Under the pieces are notes generated by a model. It was not told the DNA's origin and made no database searches. It was given only the letters and a program-made list of their open reading frames with translations. Positions 17,412-25,829 of a DNA stretch of 64,000 nucleotides are shown here, piece after piece (the first letter of the stretch is position 1; each line of letters starts with the position of its first letter). This stretch comes from a bacterium. Lineage in GTDB: Bacteria > Cyanobacteriota > Vampirovibrionia > Gastranaerophilales > Gastranaerophilaceae. The stretch covers positions 1 to 64,000 of the forward strand of contig JAGAXG010000003.1 in assembly GCA_017941035.1 (NCBI GenBank), given 5' to 3'. Position numbers and translations under genes: made by a program.

Positions 17412-18257
17412 TCAGAATTTTTCTGAATGTTTGGCAAAAAGTTCAACAGTATTTAGCATCAATGACGTAATGGTCATTGGTCCTATCCCTCCTGGAACAG
17501 GTGAGATATATGATGCGATTTTCGAAGCACTTTCAAAGTCTACGTCTCCTCGGGTTTTCCCGTTATTATCTTTGAAAATACCGACATCAACAACTACACA
17601 ATCAGATTTTAACATTTCCCCTTTAATAATATTTTTCCCCACTGCAGAAATCACAACATCTGCAGTTTTTATTATGTCAGAAAGATTTTTTGTTTTGCTG
17701 TGGCAAATTGTAACTGTTGCATTACGATTCAAAAGCATTTGTGCCATAGGCCGTCCTACGATGTTTGATCTGCCAATTACAACAGCGTGCTTCCCTTCAA
17801 GGTTAATTTCGTACTCATCTAATAAAAGTAAAACACCTTTAGGGGTGCAAGGATAAACTATAGGCTTTTCTCCTGAAAAAAGTTTGCCGAAATTGTAAGG
17901 AGTAAAACCGTCAACGTCTTTTGAAGGTGATATTGCATTAATAATTTTTTCTTTTGAAATGTTATCCGGTAAAGGTAATTGAACTAAAATTGCTGTTATA
18001 TTTTTATCATTATTTAATTCCTCTATCTTTGACAATATTTCTTGTTCGGTTACATTAGACGAATAATTTATAACTGTTGAATTTATACCGATTTTTTCGG
18101 CAATTTTTTTCTTGTTGTTAACATAAATTTTACTTGCAGGATTGTCTCCGACCAAAATTACAACAAGTGTCGGTTTTTTTTCAAATTTGTCAATTTGAAT
18201 TCTCAATTCTTCTAAAATTTTATCTCTTAATTTTTTCCCGTCTAATATTATTGCCAT
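17412..18257 (-). CDS. folD: methylenetetrahydrofolate dehydrogenase / cyclohydrolase FolD
   Basis: The bifunctional enzyme interconverts 5,10-methylene-, 5,10-methenyl- and 10-formyl-tetrahydrofolate. Visible motifs are VGDNPASKIYVNNKKK (with the catalytic lysine), QLPLPDNI, PCTPKGV, the Rossmann motif GRSNIVGRPMAQ and the C-terminal PVPGGIGPMT. Length 281 is typical. It follows the CooC-like and MetE-like genes on the same strand, separated by an 82-base gap carrying an inverted repeat, so it may join a one-carbon gene group. Confidence 0.96.
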   Translation of the reverse strand: MAIILDGKKLRDKILEELRIQIDKFEKKPTLVVILVGDNPASKIYVNNKKKIAEKIGINSTVINYSSNVTEQEILSKIEELNNDKNITAILVQLPLPDNISKEKIINAISPSKDVDGFTPYNFGKLFSGEKPIVYPCTPKGVLLLLDEYEINLEGKHAVVIGRSNIVGRPMAQMLLNRNATVTICHSKTKNLSDIIKTADVVISAVGKNIIKGEMLKSDCVVVDVGIFKDNNGKTRGDVDFESASKIASYISPVPGGIGPMTITSLMLNTVELFAKHSEKF

Positions 18258-18273
18258 ATTTTTTCTTTATCTT

Positions 18274-18336
18274 AGATTCTTCTTTTTTTTATTCTGAGTT
18301 GAAGTGAAGAATCTCATTGCTTATCGTCTCAGAATG
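18274..18336. repeat. interspersed inverted repeat (ATTCTGAG/GAAGAATCT type)
   Basis: AGATTCTTC at 18274-18282 pairs with GAAGAATCT at 18305-18313, and ATTCTGAG at 18291-18298 with CTCAGAAT at 18328-18335. The same motif family (CATTCTGAG..CAGAATCT) appears inside the prepilin leader near 24400. It looks like a short dispersed intergenic repeat filling the cooC-like/folD gap. Confidence 0.5.
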
Positions 18337-18339
18337 TTA

Positions 18340-19083
18340 TTATTGTGGTAAATTTAATCTTGAATAAAATTCTTTTATTGCATTTTGAACAATTTGAGAT
18401 TCTCTGGTTATAGGATTTTGTTCTAATTTTTCATCATAAGGAATGACACCAAGAATATCTAAATCATATTTTCTTAAAAGCTCGGAAAGATATGATAATT
18501 TGCTATTATCCACTTTATTAATTACTACTCCGAGTTGATTGCCTGCAGAGTATTTTGAACTGAATTCTTTAATACGTTTAGCAAGGTGAGCAGATTCTTC
18601 TGACGGATTTGCCACGATAATTGTTGAATCAACTTCAATATCTACCAATTGTGTTAAATATTTTAAGTCAAATTCGCAATCAAAAATCACAAAATCATAT
18701 CGATTAATTAATTTTTCTACTGCATCATTTATCAATTTTGTGATAGGGCATCTGCAATCTTTAGAACCCACAAACCAAGATTCAATGATATCAACACTAT
18801 CGTTAATTGGTACAATAATATCTTCCATTGCCCATTCGATAAATTCCTGTTTACTCATATCTTTTGGAATCCCAGTTTTGTATTCGTGTTTCCCACTTCT
18901 GATACCGTAAATTGTATTTCTAATATCAAGTCCAAAACTATGTGCAAGTTCGCTTGTTAAATCATTATCAAAAAGCAAAATAGTTTTTTCAGGATACATT
19001 TCCTGAAAAATTTCCATAAAAGCTTTAACTATTGTTGTTTTCCCGCTTCCGCCTTTTCCTGTAATTGCAAGTTTTACTGTCAA
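18340..19083 (-). CDS. CooC-like nucleotide-dependent metal-center assembly ATPase
   Basis: The 247-residue MinD/SIMIBI-type ATPase begins with the deviant Walker A motif GKGGSGKTT. It contains Cys110-x-Cys112 in GSKDCRCP, at the same place as the metal-binding CxC of CooC1, the nickel-insertion ATPase of carbon monoxide dehydrogenase. No CODH, ACS or corrinoid protein is in the window. Its start overlaps the MetE-like gene by 4 bases (ATGA), so the two are co-translated, and it may serve that pathway instead. The family call is firm; the client protein is not known. Confidence 0.8.
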   Translation of the reverse strand: MTVKLAITGKGGSGKTTIVKAFMEIFQEMYPEKTILLFDNDLTSELAHSFGLDIRNTIYGIRSGKHEYKTGIPKDMSKQEFIEWAMEDIIVPINDSVDIIESWFVGSKDCRCPITKLINDAVEKLINRYDFVIFDCEFDLKYLTQLVDIEVDSTIIVANPSEESAHLAKRIKEFSSKYSAGNQLGVVINKVDNSKLSYLSELLRKYDLDILGVIPYDEKLEQNPITRESQIVQNAIKEFYSRLNLPQ

Positions 19084-20135
19084 AATATCTCCCTTAATTT
19101 CTTAGATAAACCGTAAAGTAAGTTCATTGCACATTCTGCTCCGTTAATACTTAATTCTCCAGCTCCACATGATGTCGTAACTAATGAATTATCTAAAATA
19201 AGTTTCTCATCAATTCCTTTTTTAGTCAAATCATTAACTGAATTTTTGAATTTATCAACAAGTTGTTCAATTGTTAATTTTTCTAAAATACTATTGTCTA
19301 TGGTAGGAACAAGCCCCCAAGCTATTTTCCCGTTATTATTTAAAAATTCCCTAACTTCGTTATAATATATGCTGAAATTATTATAAAAACTGTAAGCATC
19401 AAAATTTATTATATTAACTTCTGATTTTATTGGAATTCTCCAATCACATTTCCCACAGCAATGGATTGCACTAATCCCTCCGTAAATTTTGATTGCATTG
19501 GATATTTCTTTTAGCATCGCAACAACTTCGGCTTCGGTAATCGTTAAATATGCTGATGTCCCAAGTTGTGAAATAGTCGGTTCATCCATAAAGATTATTG
19601 GTGTAGTCCCTGGATTTGCTTCTTTAATCCTTTTTATCTGCCATAAAGCCTTAAGTGTCAGAAGTTTTACTATTATGTCACGCAATGTTTCATCGTAAAT
19701 GGCAGGAACCCCATTTTTTGTATTAAGAGCACTCGAAAGTGTAAAAGGGCCTACAATTTGACTTTTTGCATAATCAGGTTTCTTGTTTTGAATAATTCTT
19801 TCAAATTCAGAGAAAGCACAAGAACATTTTTCAGAGATAGCATATTTTTCAAGATTTTTTATTTCATAATCCTCAAAAAATGTTTCTAAATTCAAAAGAA
19901 ATTCTTCATTTTCAAGATCCAAAGAAAAATTTTCAATGTTATCAATAGAAAACGAAGGCATGCCCTCTAAAAATTGAGTAATCATGTCTTCGTTTTTTGA
20001 AATATTTGTAAGCTGCGGCAAAAACGGAATGTCATATTTCTTTGTAATATTAACCGCATCTTCTATATTTTTGTGCGGAAGTGAACCGATTGCCAATGCT
20101 TGAAATTTTAATTTTTGGTTCATTCGGTTCTCCAA
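19080..20135 (-). CDS. core MetE-like methyltransferase (UroD/MetE superfamily)
   Basis: At 351 residues this is a single TIM-barrel resembling the C-terminal half of cobalamin-independent methionine synthase. The expected zinc site is present as His225-x-Cys227 (AIHCCGKC) and Cys323 (TTSCGAGE), with Asp246 where MetE uses Glu; IGSLPH and DEP are also typical. Core-MetE proteins lack the folate-binding half and, where studied in anaerobes and archaea, take methyl groups from corrinoid proteins. Coupling to a CooC-like ATPase suggests a metalloprotein methyl donor. A role as a UroD-like corrinoid methyltransferase is the alternative. Confidence 0.72.
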   Translation of the reverse strand: MENRMNQKLKFQALAIGSLPHKNIEDAVNITKKYDIPFLPQLTNISKNEDMITQFLEGMPSFSIDNIENFSLDLENEEFLLNLETFFEDYEIKNLEKYAISEKCSCAFSEFERIIQNKKPDYAKSQIVGPFTLSSALNTKNGVPAIYDETLRDIIVKLLTLKALWQIKRIKEANPGTTPIIFMDEPTISQLGTSAYLTITEAEVVAMLKEISNAIKIYGGISAIHCCGKCDWRIPIKSEVNIINFDAYSFYNNFSIYYNEVREFLNNNGKIAWGLVPTIDNSILEKLTIEQLVDKFKNSVNDLTKKGIDEKLILDNSLVTTSCGAGELSINGAECAMNLLYGLSKKLREIF

Positions 20136-20141
20136 GAAATA

Positions 20142-20642
20142 CTATTCAGCTGCTTCTTCTGTAACTTCTTCTTCAACAGATTCTTTAACTACTTCAGAAG
20201 CTGTAACATTTAGAGCCAATTCACATTTAACTTTTGAAGTTAATTTAATAAGCATTTTGTATTCGCCGATTTTGTTAACAGGGGAATTAAGTGAAATAGA
20301 CTTTCTATCAACTTCAACACCTGTCTTAGCAAGTATTTCTTCAGCCAATTTTTTAGTTGTAATTGTACCGAATAATTTACCTGATTCACCTGCTTTTGCA
20401 GATAATTCCAAAATCCCTGATGCGGTAATTTTTTGAGCTTTTTCTTCAGCTTCTGCATTTAATTTTTCTTGTTTTGCTTTAATACGTGCAATATTCTTTT
20501 CTCTATTTTCTAATGCACCCTTAGTGGCAACTTCAGCTGAACCTTGAGGTAATAAAAAATTTCTTGCATAGCCGTCTTTAACATTAACTATATCTCCGGC
20601 TTCACCTAAATTTTGTACATCTTTTTTTAATATAATCTGCAT
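20142..20642 (-). CDS. rplI: 50S ribosomal protein L9
   Basis: The N-terminal domain starts MQIILKKDVQNLGEAGDIV and includes VKDGYARNFLLPQG, the L9 signature. A connecting helix and C-terminal RNA-binding domain follow (GKLFGTITTKKLAEEI). At 166 residues it is slightly longer than usual, owing to an acidic tail (VEEEVTEEAAE). It leads the minus-strand group with the MetE-like and CooC-like genes, 6 bases away. Confidence 0.97.
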   Translation of the reverse strand: MQIILKKDVQNLGEAGDIVNVKDGYARNFLLPQGSAEVATKGALENREKNIARIKAKQEKLNAEAEEKAQKITASGILELSAKAGESGKLFGTITTKKLAEEILAKTGVEVDRKSISLNSPVNKIGEYKMLIKLTSKVKCELALNVTASEVVKESVEEEVTEEAAE

Positions 20643-20739
20643 TTTACCATTCTCCTTTGTATTTATATTTCTGCGTTTGTTCTAACCCTATAACAAACAA
20701 AACTGTTTGTCGAGTTTTTTTGTAATTTTGTAAAGAAAA

Positions 20740-20764
20740 GGATTGTTCATTTTGCAAACAATCC
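20740..20764. promoter_or_regulatory. hairpin upstream of rplI
   Basis: GGATTGTT and AACAATCC form an 8-bp stem about 100 bases upstream of the rplI start. It could be a leader structure or a terminator without a clear T-tail; its role is not readable. Confidence 0.3.
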
Positions 20765-20837
20765 ACGGAAGTTTATATGAAAAGATTTTATATTCATTTA
20801 TTATTTACTTTCAAATATTAATATAAACTTTAAAATT

Positions 20838-20853
20838 TGACGGTCATCCGTCA
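20838..20853. promoter_or_regulatory. palindrome upstream of HTH gene, candidate operator
   Basis: TGACGG-TCAT-CCGTCA, a 6-bp inverted repeat with a 4-base centre, lies 60 bases before the small HTH protein at 20913. The position suits autoregulation; this is inference from geometry only. Confidence 0.35.
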
Positions 20854-20912
20854 TATTTTAAATATATTATAAACAATGTGCAACTAAAAATCAATATTTC
20901 TATAATTATTTT

Positions 20913-21125
20913 ATGACTACAAGAACAAGGAATAAAATAAAATCATTTATTGCTTTGAATGGAACTTATATAAAGGACTTAGCGGCATTAATGAGCCAAA
21001 AAAGCAGTAAAAAATATACAGAAGATTCTCTCGGCGGGAAAATTCGTCGTGAAAGTTTAACATTTAAAGAAGCGGAGCTTATGGCAGATGTTTTAGGTTA
21101 TAATTTAGAATTTATAAAAAGATAA
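20913..21125 (+). CDS. small helix-turn-helix protein
   Basis: A 70-residue protein with HTH-like helices: a first helix with IKSFIALNGTYIKDLAALMS, a recognition-helix region (SSKKYTEDSLGGKIRRE) and a closing FKEAELMADVLGYNLEFIKR. The layout matches small Xre-like regulators in which the last element is the LxxLGYxLEF strand. It is a lone plus-strand gene facing zupT, preceded by a palindrome at 20838-20853 that may be its operator. Confidence 0.65.
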   Translation: MTTRTRNKIKSFIALNGTYIKDLAALMSQKSSKKYTEDSLGGKIRRESLTFKEAELMADVLGYNLEFIKR

Positions 21126-21130
21126 AGTTT

Positions 21131-21937
21131 TTATCCAAGTAAAATTAAGCTCAGCCAAATGAACAATATACCTGACATTATTCCGACAATAGATAAATGC
21201 CAGTTTCCATACTCTTTAGCTAGCGGGAGTAAAGTATCAAAAGATATGTAGGTCATAATACCTGCAACTGTAGCCATTAAAAAGCCAACAAGTGTTTGCG
21301 GTAATAGTAGTCCAAAAAGCATCATTCCCACAACTGCTCCTATTGGTTCGGTTATTCCTGATAAACCTGCATAAAGCATTGCATATCTTCTTTTCCCTGT
21401 AACATGATATATCGGAAGTGCAACAGCAATTCCTTCAGGAATATTATGTATTGCGATAGCAATTGCTACTGAAATACCAAGTGTAATATTTTGAGTAGTT
21501 GTTAAAAAGGTTGCTATACCTTCAGGGAAATTATGGATACAAATAGCTAGTGCTGTGAGCATCCCTGCTCGTTTTAGTTTATAGTGTTTATAGTTATTTT
21601 CTTCTGAAGCATCAGGATGTAAAAGTTCCTCTGTATCAATATGATCAGGTAAAAAATAGTCAATTAGAACTGATACTAAAAGACCTAAAATAAATCCTCC
21701 AAATACAAGCCATTCAAAATGATTTGGGAAATTCACTTCAAGCATTTTTTTAGCTTCTGGAACGATATCCACAAGAGAAATAAATATCATTACCCCTGCG
21801 CTAAACCCTAATCCCAGTGATAAAACTTTTAAATTATCTTTTTTTGTTATAAATGCTATTGCTCCGCCGATAGCTGTTGTCAATCCGGCAAGTACTGTAA
21901 GCGAAAACGCCATTCCGAAATTTTCAGGTAAATTCAT
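21131..21937 (-). CDS. zupT: ZIP family zinc transporter ZupT
   Basis: The 268-residue polytopic protein has eight predicted helices and the two ZIP metal-site motifs HNFPEGIA and HNIPEGIAVA in helices IV and V. ZupT imports zinc and other divalent cations across the cytoplasmic membrane. A cytoplasmic acidic/His loop (PDHIDTEELLHPDASEE) may bind metal. Transcribed alone; the upstream region has two palindromes but no motif I can assign to Zur. Confidence 0.92.
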   Translation of the reverse strand: MNLPENFGMAFSLTVLAGLTTAIGGAIAFITKKDNLKVLSLGLGFSAGVMIFISLVDIVPEAKKMLEVNFPNHFEWLVFGGFILGLLVSVLIDYFLPDHIDTEELLHPDASEENNYKHYKLKRAGMLTALAICIHNFPEGIATFLTTTQNITLGISVAIAIAIHNIPEGIAVALPIYHVTGKRRYAMLYAGLSGITEPIGAVVGMMLFGLLLPQTLVGFLMATVAGIMTYISFDTLLPLAKEYGNWHLSIVGIMSGILFIWLSLILLG

Positions 21938-22252
21938 CTATTTAATATTCCTCTAGCAAATAAATGATATCACAAAAAAAATATTAATTCTTTGGATCGA
22001 TGTTATTTAATTTAAAAGGCATGCCTTTTTGTCATTACAAGGTTTTTACCCCGCAACATTTTTTGTTTGTAAAGTTATGTTAAGCTGTTCATGAATTATG
22101 TATAAACGCTGAAATCATGTCAGTGACATGGTTTCAGCGAAATTTATAAAATTATAAAACCTCATTAAAACAATTATTTGGACATAGCAAAAAGTTAGAG
22201 TAATATTTAAATATGCTCATTATTGAGCTTTTCTTGTAGAGGTGAATGATTT
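21938..22252. promoter_or_regulatory. divergent intergenic region with two palindromes
   Basis: Between zupT (leftward) and yggS (rightward). AAAAGGCATGCCTTTT at 22014-22029 is a perfect 16-bp palindrome. 22107-22139 is a near-perfect 33-bp palindrome, a 16-bp stem with one T-G pair around a single base. Neither is followed by a T-run. No small ORF or known riboswitch is seen. Confidence 0.5.
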
Positions 22253-22915
22253 ATGTATGACAATGTAGGAGCAAATCTTTTACGGATACGGGAAGAAATT
22301 GAACCTTGTAAACCTAGAATAATTGCTGTTACCAAGTATTTTGGCAAAGATGCGATAATTAAAGCTTTTGAATCCGGAATTCGTGATTTTGGTGAATCTA
22401 GAGCAATTGAAGCTTGTGAAAAGATTAATAATCTTCCACAGGAAATAAAAGAAAATTCAACTTTTCATTTTATTGGTCATTTGCAAACAAACAAAGTCAA
22501 GCATGTTGTAAAAGTTTTTGATTATATACATTCGGTAGATAGCTTCAAGCTTGCTGAAAGTATTTCGTTTCATGCCAAAGAAATTGGTAAAGTTCAAAAA
22601 ATCCTAATTCAAATCAATAATGCGAATGAAGAGCAAAAGTTTGGATTTTCGAAAGAAGAAGTTTTTAAATTTTTTGGCGAAATTTTAAAACTCGAAGGGC
22701 TTGAAATTGCTGGAGTTATGAATATGGCTCCGTTTGGTATAGAAGAAGGTGAAATTAAACGATTGTTTAATGAAATTCGAAATATCAAATCAGATTTGGA
22801 AAAAGAATTTGACTGCAATTTGAAAGAAATTTCAATGGGAATGAGTCAGGATTACAAAATCGCAGCACATTCAGGTTCAACAATGTTAAGGATAGGTAGA
22901 AAATTATTTGAATAA
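22253..22915 (+). CDS. yggS: YggS family pyridoxal phosphate homeostasis protein
   Basis: The 220-residue PLP-binding TIM-barrel protein has the lysine for PLP in IIAVTKYFGK, then HFIGHLQTNKVKHVV, and the phosphate-binding SMGMSQDYKIA..GSTMLRIG region. It has no known catalytic activity and maintains PLP balance. A GAGGTGAATGATTT ribosome binding region precedes the ATG. It is followed 18 bases later by sepF, the same pairing seen in Gram-positive bacteria and cyanobacteria. Confidence 0.95.
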   Translation: MYDNVGANLLRIREEIEPCKPRIIAVTKYFGKDAIIKAFESGIRDFGESRAIEACEKINNLPQEIKENSTFHFIGHLQTNKVKHVVKVFDYIHSVDSFKLAESISFHAKEIGKVQKILIQINNANEEQKFGFSKEEVFKFFGEILKLEGLEIAGVMNMAPFGIEEGEIKRLFNEIRNIKSDLEKEFDCNLKEISMGMSQDYKIAAHSGSTMLRIGRKLFE

Positions 22916-22933
22916 TATCGGAGGAGATTTAAG

Positions 22934-23437
22934 GTGGCAATAGCAGACAGTTTCAAAAAAGTTGTAGATTTCGTAATGGATGGATTCCGCGGGGAAGACG
23001 ATCCTTTTAATATGATGAACGAAGAAGATGAATACTATGAAATTGAGGATGGTAACGCTGTAAGAGTTCCTGATTATGCACCTGTTACAATGCCTGAGAG
23101 ACATCAGGAAGCAAAAGTTCTTAATCATCCTAGTTTTAACAGAGGTGGCAATGAAGTTGTAGTAGTTGAGCCTCGTTCATTTGATGATGCGGCTGCTATT
23201 GTTCAACATCTTAAAGATAGAAAAATTGTTATGCTAAACCTTCATTTACTTGACAACAGCCAATCTCAAAGAACAGTTGACTTTGTTTGCGGTGCTTCTC
23301 AAGCTTTGAATGGTCAGCCAAAAAAAGTTAGTGATGGAGTATTTGTTTTCGCTCCACATAATGTTACTTTATCAGCAGATATTACTGCTCAGCAAAACAA
23401 ATTTAACGATTCATTGTGGAGAACTTCTTTACAATAG
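22934..23437 (+). CDS. sepF: cell division protein SepF
   Basis: The 167 residues have an N-terminal amphipathic membrane-binding helix (AIADSFKKVVDFVMDGF), an acidic linker and the DUF552 SepF core (FDDAAAIVQHLKDRKIVMLNL, FVCGASQALNG). SepF anchors FtsZ at the division site. The start is a GTG, well placed after GGAGGAGA. SepF is shared by Gram-positives and Cyanobacteria; this gene together with MinCDE in the window supports a cyanobacterial affiliation. Confidence 0.96.
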   Translation: MAIADSFKKVVDFVMDGFRGEDDPFNMMNEEDEYYEIEDGNAVRVPDYAPVTMPERHQEAKVLNHPSFNRGGNEVVVVEPRSFDDAAAIVQHLKDRKIVMLNLHLLDNSQSQRTVDFVCGASQALNGQPKKVSDGVFVFAPHNVTLSADITAQQNKFNDSLWRTSLQ

Positions 23438-23482
23438 AATTGAATGGTATGAGAAGAGAGAAGAGATAGTTTGAAAAAACAG

Positions 23483-23511
23483 GCGGATATAATTTATCCG
23501 CTTTTTTTTTA
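23483..23511 (+). terminator. rho-independent terminator after sepF
   Basis: GCGGATA..TATCCGC stem followed by nine T residues, about 45 bases after the sepF stop. Confidence 0.85.
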
Positions 23512-23577
23512 TATTGTTGAATTTCATTATAGCTTGTATTAAAATGAATCTGTATTTAATAATGGAGAGCAAAAGTC

Positions 23578-24234
23578 ATGAAGAAAGAACTAATATTTTT
23601 AGGCCCGCCGGCTTGTGGAAAAGGAACTCAAACATCAAAATTATCAGTACACTTGAACTTACCGCATGTTGACACAGGTTCACTTTTAAGGGCAGAAATT
23701 TCTGCAGGGACTGAAAATGGTAAAATTGCTAAATCGTTTATTGATAAAGGGAATCTTGTTCCTGTAGAGTTGGTTGCATCAATTATTAAAGACAGACTTT
23801 CTCAAAGTGATTGCAAAAATGGTTATATTCTTGATGGTTATCCTCGAAGTGTTGAACAAGCAGATATGCTAACAAAAATAAATGAAGAGATAGATGGGGA
23901 TGCAGAAAGAGATTTTAGAGCAATTTATTTTGATATTGATGAAAAAATACTGATTTCCAGAATCGTAAATCGTCGTTCTTGTGCCGTTTGCGGAGAAATT
24001 TATAATTTAAAATATCATCCGCCAAAGAAGGATGGAGTTTGCGATAAATGCGGTGCAAAACTTATTCAGCGTAAAGATGATAACGAAAAAACCGCGACAG
24101 CAAGATTTAATACTTATTTTAACGAAACAGCTCCTTTGATTGATTATTATAAAAATAAGAATCTTTTGCGCACAATTGATGCTGATGGCTCAATAAATGA
24201 AGTGTGGGAAAGACTTTTAAAAGTTGTGGAGTAA
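23578..24234 (+). CDS. adk: adenylate kinase with zinc-binding lid
   Basis: The 218-residue enzyme interconverts ATP, AMP and ADP. It has the P-loop GPPACGKGTQ, the AMP-site DTGSLLRAEI, DGYPRS, and a long-form lid carrying CAVC and CDKC, the four-Cys zinc motif. Start ATG follows GGAGAGC. It is monocistronic, bounded by the sepF terminator and the pilin promoter. secY and other usual neighbours are absent. Confidence 0.96.
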   Translation: MKKELIFLGPPACGKGTQTSKLSVHLNLPHVDTGSLLRAEISAGTENGKIAKSFIDKGNLVPVELVASIIKDRLSQSDCKNGYILDGYPRSVEQADMLTKINEEIDGDAERDFRAIYFDIDEKILISRIVNRRSCAVCGEIYNLKYHPPKKDGVCDKCGAKLIQRKDDNEKTATARFNTYFNETAPLIDYYKNKNLLRTIDADGSINEVWERLLKVVE

Positions 24235-24240
24235 CCACTC

Positions 24241-24310
24241 TTGCGAAAAATAAAAACATAGTTTATAATAAGAATACAGAGGAATTAACGGAATAAAAGG
24301 AGATGAAACA
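24241..24310 (+). promoter_or_regulatory. pilin-family promoter and 5' leader, copy A
   Basis: TTGCGA at 24241-24246 and TATAAT at 24264-24269 are 17 bases apart. The block AACATAGTTTATAATAAGAA and the following GAATTAACGG recur upstream of the truncated pilin (46870-46908), and TAGTTTATAATAAGAATA recurs before the poly-G pilin (56290-56307). An AAAGGAGA ribosome binding site ends the leader. Confidence 0.75.
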
Positions 24311-25738
24311 ATGCTAAAACGCAGTCACAGAGCCAATTTCTGGGGAGGGGTATTTTTAGTTAATCTCCTTCAGCCAAGGAATTTGAACGATAATAATTGT
24401 CATTCTGAGTTTATTTCAGAATCTAACCCTGATACACAGGGATTGAATTGGAAGTTTTTAGAAGTTTCCTCCCTTATGAGGGAGGAATTAAAGGTGGGTG
24501 CCGGTAGTTCAAATTATATCCCTAACGGGACGAGACCCCTCCCAACCCTCCCCAGCCGGAGAGGGCTATCTACTTCTCTCGTAAGGAAACGCGTTGCTTT
24601 TACTTTAGCAGAGACATTAATCGCATTAGGCATAATCGGAATAGTGGCAGCGTTAACTTTACCGACATTAATTGCGACGATTTCAAATATAGTTAAAGAA
24701 AATCAAATGGCTGTATTTGAGCGCAAACTTGGCAAAGGTGCTGATTTATTAAATATAGACAATGGTATCGGCCCATATTATGATACTACAGAACAGTTTG
24801 TAAGACGTTTATCCGAAAATTTAAAAATTGTAACAATCTGTGGAAAAGATAATTTAAAAAACTGCTTACCGTATGAAACAATTCAACAGGATGATGTAGA
24901 ACCGTTCAAAGTAGATGATATTAAAACATCTGCATTTACAGGGATTGATACTGACAAATATTTGGATGCTGCTGGTTTTGTACTGGGTGACGGTACACCA
25001 ATGATACTTGCTTATATGAATAAAGCAAATTGTCCTGTATCAGACCCTGATTCTTTGGAATATAAAGGTCAGAAAAAAGATGCAAGGTCTTTAAATACAA
25101 GATGCATAGCTGGGTTTTACGATATAAACGGAGCAAAAGGTCCTAATAAGTTTGGAAAAGATATTGTGCCTTTTAATGGGGTTGCAGGGCTTGCTGATGG
25201 TTGGATATCTTTTGCAGGATTGAAAATAACGCCTCCATTTGTCCCAGATCGAATAAAGAGATCTGATTATTGTACAGGATCAGGGTATAAATGGGAAGTT
25301 AAATCTAATTATAAAACAAAATATGGCATACAGAGTTGTTGTTTGTGGGATGAGTGTGAAAGAGACGGTGATGCTTGGGTTGGGGCAATGGTTCAGTGTA
25401 TAGATGCAGGTGGACATGTGGCTTCTTTGGAAGATTTAGCTAAATTAGCGACATATCTTTTTGATGCTCCAAATGATATTGCTGTTTCAGAAACCTATTC
25501 AGGAACTTTGAATAAATCAAGACTAGGAAATCTTTTTGCAGGTTTAGGTGATGGTACAGATTGGATGACAATTTACTCAAATTCTGAAAACTATTCTTAT
25601 AGTGTATCTGCACGTTCTTTTAATCAAAATTATTTTTTAAATCCTGCTAATACTCCTTCAATAACGTTTATAATTAATGCTGAACGTGCCGGGAATGATC
25701 AAGGTCGATTATTTAAAGCTTTTTGTGTAAAAAATTAA
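24311..25738 (+). CDS. prepilin-like protein with a 96-residue leader
   Basis: The methylation/cleavage motif KRVAFTLAETLI begins at residue 92, so the leader is about 96 residues instead of about 10. Its first 20 residues (MLKRSHRANFWGGVFLVNLL) are conserved in the gene at 56349. The next 70 read like translated intergenic repeat (CHSEFISES; PLPTLPSRRG), and the DNA contains a CCTCCCTTATGAGGGAGG palindrome. The C-terminal 200 residues form a Cys-containing pilin head homologous to the fragment at 46919-47416. Ribosome binding site and promoter are good, so the long start is credible. It is unclear whether such a leader is processed. Confidence 0.8.
   Translation: MLKRSHRANFWGGVFLVNLLQPRNLNDNNCHSEFISESNPDTQGLNWKFLEVSSLMREELKVGAGSSNYIPNGTRPLPTLPSRRGLSTSLVRKRVAFTLAETLIALGIIGIVAALTLPTLIATISNIVKENQMAVFERKLGKGADLLNIDNGIGPYYDTTEQFVRRLSENLKIVTICGKDNLKNCLPYETIQQDDVEPFKVDDIKTSAFTGIDTDKYLDAAGFVLGDGTPMILAYMNKANCPVSDPDSLEYKGQKKDARSLNTRCIAGFYDINGAKGPNKFGKDIVPFNGVAGLADGWISFAGLKITPPFVPDRIKRSDYCTGSGYKWEVKSNYKTKYGIQSCCLWDECERDGDAWVGAMVQCIDAGGHVASLEDLAKLATYLFDAPNDIAVSETYSGTLNKSRLGNLFAGLGDGTDWMTIYSNSENYSYSVSARSFNQNYFLNPANTPSITFIINAERAGNDQGRLFKAFCVKN
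24397..24590 (+). repeat. dispersed repeat inserted in prepilin leader
   Basis: The stretch contains the CATTCTGAG..CAGAATCT arms also seen at 18274-18336, a CCTCCCTTATGAGGGAGG palindrome and a CCTCCCAACCCTCCCC segment, and is more GC-rich than its surroundings. It has no counterpart in the otherwise similar leader at 56349, so it is best explained as a repeat inserted in frame. Confidence 0.6.
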
Positions 25739-25829
25739 TTAAAAAGAGTAAAAACGTGGAGAATATTCTAATTTTCCGCTTTGTTTCTTAACAAATTGAT
25801 AATCGTTTAAAAATCACTATAATATAGTT

